From contig NZ_QIBY01000001.1 in assembly GCF_003725335.1 (NCBI RefSeq), forward strand, positions 372,001 to 436,000: DNA of 64,000 bases. Direction: 5' to 3'. The position numbers and the translations under genes were made by a program. This document shows, in pieces, positions 16,098-26,745 of the stretch. The stretch is from Parvibacter caecicola (GTDB lineage: Bacteria > Actinomycetota > Coriobacteriia > Coriobacteriales > Eggerthellaceae). Within the stretch, counting starts at the first letter, position 1. Each line of letters opens with the position of its first letter. The notes beneath the pieces are model-generated. The model was not told the DNA's origin. It did no database searches and saw only the letters and a program-made list of their open reading frames with translations.

Positions 16098-16127
16098 TTG
16101 GCCCTGAAGAGCGGCTTGGGGTAAACT
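16098..16127 (+). promoter_or_regulatory. Putative promoter of the alkyltransferase-like gene
   Basis: TTGGCC (16098-16103) and TAAACT (16122-16127) are 18 bp apart, 37 bp upstream of the ATG at 16164. It is back to back with the likely rpe promoter. Confidence 0.4.
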
Positions 16128-16163
16128 GGGGCGAACTGCCGCTCTCGCCAAAAAGTAGAGGCC

Positions 16164-16649
16164 ATGCCCGCGAAACCCAACTACTACATATACTTCACCC
16201 CCTTCGGCCCCATCTCCATTGGGGCCCGGGGCCGTTTCATCACCGCGGTGGAGCTGGGCAAAGCCCAGCTGGAAGGCACTTTCGCCCCCAGCGAGGCCAC
16301 CAACCGCTGCGCCACTCAGATTCTGCAGTACCTGGGGGAAAAGCGAAAGGGGTTCGATATGCCCCTGGCCCCTGCGGGCACGGCGTTTCAGAAGAAGGTG
16401 TGGGCCGCCGTGGAGAAGATCCCCTACGGCCAAACCCGCACCGCATCGCAGGTAGCCGCGGCCGCCGGCGCGCCGGACAGCGCCCGGTCGGTGGGCACGG
16501 CGCTTCGGGCCTGCCCCATCGCCGTGCTGGTGCCGGCCCATCGGGTGGTGCGGGCCAACGGCTACACCCGGGGCGAAGACAAACGGGCGCGGCTGGGGGC
16601 GGCGTGCCTGGCCTTGGAACAGCGCGTGGTGCGCCAGGCCAAGCTCTGA
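16164..16649 (+). CDS. Alkyltransferase-like protein (MGMT fold lacking the catalytic Cys)
   Basis: A 161-residue member of the O6-alkylguanine-DNA alkyltransferase family. The C-terminal DNA-binding domain is well kept: FQKKVWAAVEKIPYGQTRTA, then the DSARSVGTAL arginine-finger segment. However, the signature PCHRV reads LVPAHRVVRANG, with Ala at residue 125 (codon GCC at 16536-16538), so it cannot accept an alkyl group there. The usual Asn of the NPI motif is Cys (RACPIAV). Alkyltransferase-like proteins with a replaced Cys bind O6-alkylguanine and hand lesions to nucleotide excision repair; uvrA and uvrC also lie in this window. Unlike the short ATLs, this one keeps a vestigial N-terminal domain. 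Plus strand, isolated, own promoter. Confidence 0.85.
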   Translation: MPAKPNYYIYFTPFGPISIGARGRFITAVELGKAQLEGTFAPSEATNRCATQILQYLGEKRKGFDMPLAPAGTAFQKKVWAAVEKIPYGQTRTASQVAAAAGAPDSARSVGTALRACPIAVLVPAHRVVRANGYTRGEDKRARLGAACLALEQRVVRQAKL

Positions 16650-16678
16650 GCGGGCAGGCGGCACCCGCCGGCGGGCGC

Positions 16679-18349
16679 TTACAGCGAGGCGGTTTTGCTG
16701 GTGGGCAAATGCTCGCCGCAGTGGCCAATCACCAGCTTGCCCTGGTCGTAATCGGCGAAAAAGTGCACCCGCAGGGTTTCCCCCGGCTTGTTGGAGCGTC
16801 CCTTCACGTGGGCGGTCATGTCGTGCACCTTCTGGTTGTACTCCACCGTGCGCAGCCGGGCGAAGGCCTGGTTTCGCTTGTTTGCCTTCATGTCCCGCAG
16901 CGTCAGCTCGAAGCCCGCCTTGTCTTGGAACCGCTTGGCCACGTGCCCCCCTTCTTGCCCGAAGATGAGCGGGTGCAGCACCGCCGCCATCGCCCGCAGC
17001 ACGTCCCACACCTCGGCGGTGGAGCCATGGGAAAACTCCTCGGCGCTCTTCACGGCCGGGGGCAAAAACAGCAGCCGGTCCGGGAAGGCATCAGCGGCCA
17101 GCCACAGCGCTTCGGCCGGCGTCTGCGGAAGGCGCAGATTGTCCACAAGCGACGCGCGGGTGCGCAGCGAGCCGTTCTCTTTGCGCAGCGCCTCCGCCTC
17201 CATCTCCAGCGTGCGGGTGCGGTGGAGGGTGGAAGCCAGTTTGAAGTTAGCCTCCGACACCGCTTTGTCGAAGCCGGCCCGGGCAGCCTCCAGCTCTTCT
17301 TGCAGCCGCAGGTTCTCAAGCCACGCCTCTTCCAGCCGCGGGTCCTCGCTGCGAGGGGCGCCGTCGGTGAGAAGGCCGGCGATGAGGGCGGCCTCCTCCC
17401 CTGCGGCAGGCTCCGCGGCATCCGGCTCCGACGCATCCGGCGAGAGCTCCGCGTCCGCCGGCACCTCTTCGACCGACGCCCCGGCCTCGGGAGAGGGCGC
17501 CGGCGGCTCATCGCCCTTCGGCTCGGCCTCACCGGGCACTTCCTCTTCGGGCGTGTAATCCAACAGCGCCGTGAGCACCTCCACGCCGTCCTCTTCCGAG
17601 GCCAGCAGCGTGGCGCGGTCGCTCACCGCCATGGCCACGATGTTGTCCACCACGGCGCCGAACTCCTGCTCGTCCAGGAAGGGGTCGTAGTAGAAGGGGG
17701 CGTCAACGCAGGTGCCCATGCCGCTCAACTGCATGATCCAGGCGCGGCGGTGCTCCGCCTCGCTGAAGGCGCGGGCGGTGTCGAAGTTCTCGCCGTTCAA
17801 GATGAGCTTCGACTCGATAGCCAGCGCCCAGCCCTTGGGGCCGGCCCCCACGTAGTAAAGCAGCACGCAATCGGCTTTGTCGTCGTAGACGGGGAACACG
17901 AACACGTGGTCCAGCTCTTCGTCGAACAGCGTCCACTGCAAGGGGCGCACGTCCACCAGAAGGCAGCTGGGGAACAGCCGGTCCAGCTGGCGCAGCGGCG
18001 TGCCCAGGAAATTCTCCCCCTCGTCGAAGGCCTGAACGGCCCGCGGCCCCAGCTGCAGCACGCGGGGCATGCGCTCCCACAGCTGCACGATGGAGGGGTA
18101 GAACATCACTTCCAGCCCCTGCAGCTGCAAATCGCGGTCGATGGCGTTGCGCAGAAACGAATCGCCGCGGTAGGTGTTGGGAGTGCCGGCCGCCAGCGGA
18201 TGCCCGTCTATCTTTTGACGGTCTTGCATGAGCAGCGCCGGAAGCTCTTTGGAGAAGCGGTCCACCTCGGCGCTCCAATTGCTCTTCAGGATGCGCTTCT
18301 GCCGCTGCACCACTTTATGGTGAAATGATTTCTTCTTTGCTTTTGCCAT
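16679..18349 (-). CDS. Large protein of unknown function with acidic linker and coiled coil
   Basis: A 556-residue protein I do not recognise. Visible parts: a very basic N-terminus (AKAKKKSFHHKVVQRQKRIL), a globular region to about residue 265 with strand-like VFVFPVYDD and CVLLYYVGAGPKGWALAIES, a low-complexity Pro/Glu/Ala linker (about 268-335), a coiled coil (about 336-405) and a C-terminal domain (410-556) ending in ETLRVHFFADYDQGKLVIGH followed by CGEHLPTSKT. No signal peptide, membrane segment or clear catalytic motif. The basic tail suggests nucleic-acid or ribosome contact. Start at 18349 chosen (MAKAKKK); six codons upstream are possible. Single gene between a divergent MGMT-like gene and a CDF transporter. 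Confidence 0.7.
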   Translation of the reverse strand: MAKAKKKSFHHKVVQRQKRILKSNWSAEVDRFSKELPALLMQDRQKIDGHPLAAGTPNTYRGDSFLRNAIDRDLQLQGLEVMFYPSIVQLWERMPRVLQLGPRAVQAFDEGENFLGTPLRQLDRLFPSCLLVDVRPLQWTLFDEELDHVFVFPVYDDKADCVLLYYVGAGPKGWALAIESKLILNGENFDTARAFSEAEHRRAWIMQLSGMGTCVDAPFYYDPFLDEQEFGAVVDNIVAMAVSDRATLLASEEDGVEVLTALLDYTPEEEVPGEAEPKGDEPPAPSPEAGASVEEVPADAELSPDASEPDAAEPAAGEEAALIAGLLTDGAPRSEDPRLEEAWLENLRLQEELEAARAGFDKAVSEANFKLASTLHRTRTLEMEAEALRKENGSLRTRASLVDNLRLPQTPAEALWLAADAFPDRLLFLPPAVKSAEEFSHGSTAEVWDVLRAMAAVLHPLIFGQEGGHVAKRFQDKAGFELTLRDMKANKRNQAFARLRTVEYNQKVHDMTAHVKGRSNKPGETLRVHFFADYDQGKLVIGHCGEHLPTSKTASL

Positions 18350-18490
18350 GGCTCTCTCGCAGTTCACTGTTTTGTTTCGAGAGCATCATAGCAGTTGACG
18401 GCCGCCGTTTTCCGCAAGCGGCCCTTCTCAACGAGAAGTCTATCAACGGGCGCAGGCCAACGGGCAGAGCGCCCCGGGCGCCGGCGAAAG

Positions 18491-19432
18491 TCAGGGCCTT
18501 CGCGGGCTTTCCCCTTCGATGGCGCGTTCGCCCGCCCCTTCGTCCCCCAGCGGCTCCACGTGCACCAGCACCTCGATCACCGAGGGGAATTGCCGCTTCA
18601 CCGTCGCCTCCACTTCCTCTGCCAGGGCATGGGCCCGAAACACCGTCATGTCCGGGTCCACCTCGATATGCAGATCGCAGTACACCTCCCCCTCGGTGCC
18701 GCGGGTGCGCACCTGGTGCACGTTGGACACGTCCGCCACCGAGGAAGCGGCCCGGGCGATAGCGTCAGAGGAAATGCGCGAATGGTCGGACAAGGTGCGC
18801 AGCGCCGTACGGAACACCCCGAAGGCGGTAACCAAGATGGCCGCCGTCACCACCAGCGCCATCACCGGGTCGGCCGCCGGGAACCCCAGCTTCACCAGCA
18901 CCAGCCCCGCGATTACCCCCAGCGACACGAAGGCGTCGGAGAGGGTGTGGGAGGCGTCCGCCACGAGGATTTCGGAACGGTAGCGCTTCCCCCGGTTGCG
19001 CTCGTAGCAGGTAACGGCTATGTTCACCGCCAGAGTGCTCACCATCACCACGAAGGAGAGCACCGACACCTGCGCCGTGTAATTGCCGGTTACCAGCTTC
19101 TGCACCGCAGTGGAGCCAACTTCGAAGGCGGCCGCCAGCAGCAGCACCCCGATGACCAGCGAACCATAGGTTTCGAATTTCGCATGGCCGTAAGGGTGGG
19201 ATTTGTCGGCAGGGCGGCTGGCCATGGCCAGCGCGATGATGCCCACCACGTTGCCGAAACCGTCGAAGAACGAATGGATGCCGTCCGCCCTCATGGAGGT
19301 GGAACCACTGGCCAAGCCGAAGAAGAACTTGGCCGCTGCCACCGCCATGTTCAGCAAAAGAACGATCCACAGCACCCGCTCCACCGCAGCGGAACGGTTC
19401 TCTTTGCCGTGGGCTGCCGCCTCTTCGCCCAT
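18491..19432 (-). CDS. Cation diffusion facilitator (CDF) transporter
   Basis: A 313-residue divalent-metal/proton antiporter with six membrane helices (about residues 15-195) and a C-terminal ferredoxin-like cytosolic domain (GEVYCDLHIEVDPDMTV, then IEVLVHVEPLG). Metal-site motifs are DGIHSFFDG in helix II and DASHTLSDAFVS in helix V (HxxxD/HxxxD), typical of Zn/Mn/Fe exporters; the metal cannot be assigned. Start at 19432 chosen for AAGGAGG seven bases upstream; the preceding ATG (19435) sits too close. A 68-bp palindrome lies 56 bp upstream. Confidence 0.92.
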   Translation of the reverse strand: MGEEAAAHGKENRSAAVERVLWIVLLLNMAVAAAKFFFGLASGSTSMRADGIHSFFDGFGNVVGIIALAMASRPADKSHPYGHAKFETYGSLVIGVLLLAAAFEVGSTAVQKLVTGNYTAQVSVLSFVVMVSTLAVNIAVTCYERNRGKRYRSEILVADASHTLSDAFVSLGVIAGLVLVKLGFPAADPVMALVVTAAILVTAFGVFRTALRTLSDHSRISSDAIARAASSVADVSNVHQVRTRGTEGEVYCDLHIEVDPDMTVFRAHALAEEVEATVKRQFPSVIEVLVHVEPLGDEGAGERAIEGESPRRP

Positions 19433-19487
19433 CATCGCCCTCCTTGCATCATCGCCGCGAACAACGGTGCCAGAGTATAGCACTGGG

Positions 19488-19555
19488 GCGTGACAGGGGG
19501 ACGTACACTTTTGACACGCTTAAGCGTGTCAAAAGTGTACGTCCCCCTGTCACGC
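19488..19555. repeat. Perfect 68-bp palindrome (34-bp arms, no spacer), REP/REPIN-like
   Basis: Every base of 19488-19521 pairs with 19522-19555, centred on CTTAAG. Each arm begins GCGTGACAGGGGGACGTACA. It lies between the CDF gene and the terminator of the tRNA-Leu/secG transcript. The head GTGA...GGGAC resembles that of the inverted repeat at 51211-51306, which also has 34-bp arms. Such elements are typically extragenic palindromes moved by a transposase acting in trans; none is encoded here. That origin is inference. Confidence 0.9.
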
Positions 19556-19574
19556 GTCCCCCCCCTCATCGTAC

Positions 19575-19601
19575 GAAAAAAGCCCCGCGTTTGCGGGGCT
19601 T
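19575..19601 (-). terminator. Rho-independent terminator after tRNA-Leu
   Basis: On the minus strand AAGCCCCGC, AAAC loop and GCGGGGCTT are followed by TTTT, nine bases beyond the encoded CCA end of tRNA-Leu. Confidence 0.85.
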
Positions 19602-19609
19602 TGAGTTTC

Positions 19610-19698
19610 TGGTGTCGGAGGCGGGATTTGAACCCGCACACCCGAGATGTGGGCACTAGCACCTCAAGCTAGCGTGTCTGCCGTTCCACCACTCCGAC
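19610..19698 (-). tRNA. tRNA-Leu (GAG)
   Basis: An 89-nt class II tRNA on the minus strand. Acceptor GTCGGAG pairs with CTCCGAC, discriminator A and an encoded CCA follow. Anticodon stem CTAGC/GCTAG frames the loop TTGAGGT, anticodon GAG (reads CUC/CUU). A variable arm and the T-loop GTTCAAATC are present. It follows secG by 72 bp and probably shares its promoter; a strong terminator follows. Confidence 0.95.
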
Positions 19699-19770
19699 AT
19701 AGGAAAAAAGTGCGTTGCCTATATTAGCATAGCCGCCCTTTTATGCAACGGAAAAAATCCGCGCCGCCCC

Positions 19771-20025
19771 TTAACGGGCGATGGTGCCATGGGGGTAGAT
19801 GACCATGAGCACGATGAGGGAAAGCAGGAACACCACCGCGCAGATGATGGTAATGCGGTCGAGGTTCTTCTCGATGATGGAAGTACCGGTTTGGGTGGAG
19901 TACATGGAGCTGGCGATCATGTCGGAGATGCCCGTGCCCTTGCCCGAATGGAGCAAGATGAAGATGACCAGGCCAACGCCGGAGACTACCAACAGGATGA
20001 GCATGATGATGAGCAGCGGATTCAA
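19771..20025 (-). CDS. secG: Protein-export membrane protein SecG
   Basis: An 84-residue translocase component with two membrane helices, NPLLIIMLILLVVSGVGLVI and ITIICAVVFLLSLIVLMVIY, joined by the conserved LLHSGKGTGISDM loop. It helps SecYEG during preprotein export. In many Gram-positive bacteria secG follows the gap-pgk-tpi cluster, as here, with a thioesterase gene in between. It has its own promoter and appears to be co-transcribed with tRNA-Leu. Confidence 0.93.
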   Translation of the reverse strand: MNPLLIIMLILLVVSGVGLVIFILLHSGKGTGISDMIASSMYSTQTGTSIIEKNLDRITIICAVVFLLSLIVLMVIYPHGTIAR

Positions 20026-20073
20026 AACGTTTCTCTTTCTTCCCGCAATCGGATGTGTTCACACAAGCTAGTT

Positions 20074-20102
20074 AGTATAGGCCGCTTTTGCCCCCTGCGC
20101 AA
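20074..20102 (-). promoter_or_regulatory. Promoter of secG / tRNA-Leu
   Basis: On the minus strand TTGCGC (20097-20102) and TATACT (20074-20079) are separated by 17 bases, about 49 bp upstream of secG. The -35 hexamer is the same as in the infC promoter at 53141-53146. Confidence 0.6.
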
Positions 20103-20124
20103 GGGAGCAGCGCCGCAACCATAG

Positions 20125-20571
20125 TTATTTTATACTGTAGGCGGTCACTTCCATCTTCGCCACCGGCCGGCCGTCGCCGTCCACCACCTCCACCTCGTAG
20201 AAGCTCAGGCGGTTTCCCTCCCGCACCACGCGCCCCGTAGCGATGAGCTTGGGGGATTTGGGGCTTGAAAGGAACTGAATGGAACTGGAGGCGTTCACGC
20301 ACGGCCCGCGGCCGGTGACGGAGGCCACCGCCAGGGCGTAGTCGGCCAAGGTGAATATGGCGCCGCCCATCACGTGCCCCTGGGCGTTCAGGTGCACCTC
20401 CCCCACTTCCATCTCCACCACGGAAAAACCGCGGCGCCCTTCCACGATGCGGCAACGGGCCGCCTCGGAAGCGAACCGGTCGTTCTCGAAAAAGCTGTTC
20501 AACTGCTCAAGGGTAGGGTTGTCGGTTTGCACCACCGGATCGACGGCGATGGGGTTTTGGGGCTGGGCCAT
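20125..20571 (-). CDS. PaaI/YdiI-type hotdog thioesterase
   Basis: A 148-residue single hotdog-fold protein. The signature HLNAQGHVMGGAIFTLADYA carries the usual catalytic region (Asn/Gly-His-V-x-GG-A); strands VNASSSIQFLSSPKSPKLIA and FYEVEVVDGDGRPVAKMEVT finish the fold. It should hydrolyse acyl- or aryl-CoA thioesters; the substrate is unknown. It lies 55 bp downstream of gpmI behind a hairpin and upstream of secG. Function within the glycolytic run is not obvious and may simply reflect position. Confidence 0.88.
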   Translation of the reverse strand: MAQPQNPIAVDPVVQTDNPTLEQLNSFFENDRFASEAARCRIVEGRRGFSVVEMEVGEVHLNAQGHVMGGAIFTLADYALAVASVTGRGPCVNASSSIQFLSSPKSPKLIATGRVVREGNRLSFYEVEVVDGDGRPVAKMEVTAYSIK

Positions 20572-20600
20572 GGTTCTCCTCTATGTCAAAAACTGAAGAA

Positions 20601-20620
20601 GCGCCCCCGTTCAGGGGGCG
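20601..20620 (-). terminator. Hairpin after gpmI
   Basis: GCGCCCCC and GGGGGCGC flank a short loop, directly after the gpmI stop; on the minus strand it is followed by TTCTTCAGTTTTT. Termination may be partial because the thioesterase gene follows closely. Confidence 0.6.
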
Positions 20621-20626
20621 CCTCGT

Positions 20627-22171
20627 TTACTGAAGCAGGCTGCGACCGGTCATCGCGGAGGGCTTTTCCACCCCGATGGCCTCCAGCAGCGTGGGGGCTA
20701 TGTCGCAGAGCGCCCCCGTCTCGGGGCTAAGGGTGCGCCCCTCCCCCGTAGCGTCCACCAGTACAAACGGCACCAGCGCAGTGGTGTGGGCGGTGTGGGG
20801 GCTGCCGTCGGCCGCCAGCATCTTGTCGGCATTGCCGTGGTCGGCAGTCACGAACGCCACGCCCCCCTTGGCCACGATGGCGTCCACCACCGCGCCCACG
20901 CCGGCGTCCACCGCCTCCACCGCCTCCACCGCGGCGGGGATGGAGCCGGTATGGCCTACCATGTCGCAGTTGGCGAAGTTAACGATGTACACGTCCGCCT
21001 CGTCGTTTTCGATGGCGGCCACCAGCGTGGCGGCAACCTCCGGCTGGCTCATGGAAGGCTGCAGGTCGTAGGTAGCCACCTTGGGGCTGGGCACCAGCAC
21101 CCGATGCTCGCCCGCCTTGGGCTCTTCGCGACCGCCGTTCAGGAAAAACGTCACGTGGGCGTACTTCTCGGTTTCGGCGATGTGGTACTGGGAAAGCCCT
21201 GCCGAGGCCAGCACGTCGGCCAGCACGTCTTCCGGGAACTCCTTGACGAAGGCCACCGGCGCGTCGATGGTGGGGTCGTATTCGGTGAGGCACACGAAGC
21301 TCACCTGGGGCCAACGCTTGCGCTCGAAGCCGGCGAAATCGGCGTCCACCAGCGCACGGGTGAGCTCGCGGGCGCGGTCGGGGCGGAAGTTGAAGAATAT
21401 CACTGCGTCCCCGTCGCGCATGCCGCGGCCGTCCAGCGCCACCGGCACCACGAACTCGTCGGTCACCCCTTGGGCATAAGAGCTCTCCACCGCCGCCACG
21501 GCGTCTTCCGCCACCAGGTTCTCCCCCAGCGCCACGGTGTTGTAGGCCTGCTCCACCCGCTCCCAGCGGTTGTCGCGGTCCATGGCGTAGTAGCGCCCCT
21601 CGATGCTGCCGATGCGGGCGTCCACCGCGCCATCGGAGGCGTTGTTCACCCGCCCCAGCACGTCCAGCAGCTGGGCCACGTAACCGGCGCCGCTGGCAGG
21701 AGGCACATCGCGGCCGTCCAGGAAGCAGTGCACCCGGATGGCACGCACCCCGGCCTTGGCGGCCGCCTCGATGAGGGCGTAGAGGTGCTCGTTGGAAGAA
21801 TGCACGCCGCCGTCGGAGAGGAGCCCCATCAGGTGCAGCACCGCCCCCGGCTTGGCGGCCGCCTCGAAGGCGGAGGCGATCACCGGGTTGGATTCCAGCT
21901 CGCCGGTGCGGCAGGCGCGGTTGATGCGAGTGAGCTCTTGGTACACCACGCGGCCGGCGCCGATATTGAGGTGCCCCACTTCCGAATTGCCCATCTGCCC
22001 CTCCGGCAGCCCCACCGCTTCCTCGGAAGCCTGCAGCTTCGTCCACGGGCGCTCGGCGAACAGGGCGTCCAAGCGCGGGGTGCGGGCCAGCGAGATGGCG
22101 TTGCCGGGCCCGGCTTCCGCCAGGCCGAAGCCGTCCATGATGATGAGGCATGCGGGCAGGTGCTTCGCCAT
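20627..22171 (-). CDS. gpmI: 2,3-bisphosphoglycerate-independent phosphoglycerate mutase
   Basis: Converts 3-phosphoglycerate to 2-phosphoglycerate in glycolysis. The 514-residue protein has CLIIMDGFGLAEAG (metal Asp), GQMGNSEVGHLNIGAG with the phosphorylated Ser, HLMGLLSDGGVHS, NFRPDRARELT and the C-terminal VTADHGNADKM. Length is normal for the Mn-dependent form. The ATG at 22171 overlaps the tpiA stop by one base (TAATG), a coupled junction. Last glycolytic gene of the gap-pgk-tpiA-gpmI run; a hairpin follows. Confidence 0.97.
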   Translation of the reverse strand: MAKHLPACLIIMDGFGLAEAGPGNAISLARTPRLDALFAERPWTKLQASEEAVGLPEGQMGNSEVGHLNIGAGRVVYQELTRINRACRTGELESNPVIASAFEAAAKPGAVLHLMGLLSDGGVHSSNEHLYALIEAAAKAGVRAIRVHCFLDGRDVPPASGAGYVAQLLDVLGRVNNASDGAVDARIGSIEGRYYAMDRDNRWERVEQAYNTVALGENLVAEDAVAAVESSYAQGVTDEFVVPVALDGRGMRDGDAVIFFNFRPDRARELTRALVDADFAGFERKRWPQVSFVCLTEYDPTIDAPVAFVKEFPEDVLADVLASAGLSQYHIAETEKYAHVTFFLNGGREEPKAGEHRVLVPSPKVATYDLQPSMSQPEVAATLVAAIENDEADVYIVNFANCDMVGHTGSIPAAVEAVEAVDAGVGAVVDAIVAKGGVAFVTADHGNADKMLAADGSPHTAHTTALVPFVLVDATGEGRTLSPETGALCDIAPTLLEAIGVEKPSAMTGRSLLQ

Positions 22172-22944
22172 TATTTCACCGCCGCCTCGATGATGGCGAT
22201 GAACGATGCCGCCTTCAGGGCCGCCCCGCCGATGAGACCGCCGTCGATGTTGGGCTGGGCCAACAGCAGCTCGGCGTTGCCCTCGTTCATGGAGCCGCCG
22301 TAGAGCACGCGCATCTTCTCCGCCACGTCTGCCCCGTAAAGGCGCCCGAGGGTGGCGCGCACGGCGGCGCACACTTCCTCCGCCTGCTCGGGGGTGGCGG
22401 TGCGGCCGGTGCCGATGGCCCAGATGGGCTCGTAGGCCACAACGCAAGTGACGGCGTCGGCGGCCTCGATGCCGGCGAAGGCCGCTTCCACCTGGCGGCA
22501 CACGTAATCGATGTAGGCGCCGTCATCGCGCACCTCCAGGCTCTCCCCCACGCACACGATGGGGGAAATCTTCCCCTCGATGAGGGCCTTGGCCTTCAGG
22601 TTCACATCCTCGTTGGTCTCGCCGAACAGGGTGCGGCGCTCGGAGTGGCCCACGATGCAGTAGCTGCAGCCGCACTCCTTCAGCATGGCCACCGAAATCT
22701 CGCCGGTGTAGGCGCCTTTGGGCTGGAAGTACACGTTTTGGCCGCCCACGGCCACCTTGCAGCGGTCGGTGTCGAGCACCGTTTTAGCGGGCTTGATGTC
22801 GGTGAAGGGAGGGCAAATGCACACGTCCACGTCCTCGGCCCACTCCTTCTCGAAGCGGTTGGAAATCTCTTGGGTGAGCACCACCCCTTCGCTGATGGTG
22901 TTGTTCATCTTCCAGTTGCCGGCGATGAGCGGTTTTCTGGTCAT
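22171..22944 (-). CDS. tpiA: Triosephosphate isomerase
   Basis: Interconverts dihydroxyacetone phosphate and glyceraldehyde 3-phosphate. The 257-residue protein shows KPLIAGNWKMNNT (catalytic Lys), CIVGHSERRTLFGE (catalytic His), VVAYEPIWAIGTG (catalytic Glu) and VLYGGSMNEGNA. ATG at 22944 has AAAGGA seven bases upstream, so the twelve-codon upstream extension is unlikely. It is 72 bp downstream of pgk and coupled to gpmI. Confidence 0.97.
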   Translation of the reverse strand: MTRKPLIAGNWKMNNTISEGVVLTQEISNRFEKEWAEDVDVCICPPFTDIKPAKTVLDTDRCKVAVGGQNVYFQPKGAYTGEISVAMLKECGCSYCIVGHSERRTLFGETNEDVNLKAKALIEGKISPIVCVGESLEVRDDGAYIDYVCRQVEAAFAGIEAADAVTCVVAYEPIWAIGTGRTATPEQAEEVCAAVRATLGRLYGADVAEKMRVLYGGSMNEGNAELLLAQPNIDGGLIGGAALKAASFIAIIEAAVK

Positions 22945-23016
22945 ATGGCATCCTTTCCGTCGATACCCAGCAGTCTTCAAAAACCCTGCGCTCCCAAACG
23001 AGCGCCGTGATGGCCC

Positions 23017-24216
<1,200 letters not shown>

Positions 24217-24526
24217 GGTGAGGCTCCTTTCACGTAATAGGAGGAAACCCCGAACCCACAAACACGGGATCCGGGGCTCCAAATTGATGAGGGGGCGGAA
24301 TCGGCGCTTCGCGCAATGTCGGAGCGCTCTCCCAGTTTTCAGGCAGAGATAGAATCTCTGCCCTACGAATTCAACCTGCAATATCGTCCCAGAAGTAGCA
24401 GGTCCAGCCACATAAGCGAGGGTTTCCCCGGTGCCCATAATTGCCGCGAAATCCGACTGAGCGTACTTTCGTACGCGAAGGAAGGAATTGAACGGCAAGG
24501 ATGGGCGTCGGGGGAAGCCGCAGCGC
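24217..24526 (-). other. Intergenic region gap-pgk (310 bp) with attenuator-like hairpin and a dispersed repeat
   Basis: No gene is visible. Near pgk a GC-rich hairpin on the minus strand (24241-24285; CCCCG...CGGGG followed by TTTCC) may attenuate read-through or protect the pgk mRNA end. At 24342-24370 lies a copy of the dispersed repeat also found at 56736-56767 and 57350-57378. The region just beyond the gap stop shows no clear terminator. Confidence 0.5.
24342..24370 (-). repeat. Dispersed repeat, copy A
   Basis: Nine-base arms GGCAGAGAT and ATCTCTGCC flank AGA, followed by CTACGAA. On the minus strand the core TTCGTAGGGCAGAGATTC, continuing into TATCTCTGCC, is nearly identical to copies near moaC and pyk. 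Confidence 0.8.
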
Positions 24527-26736
<2,210 letters not shown>

Positions 26737-26745
26737 CTTTTGCCC

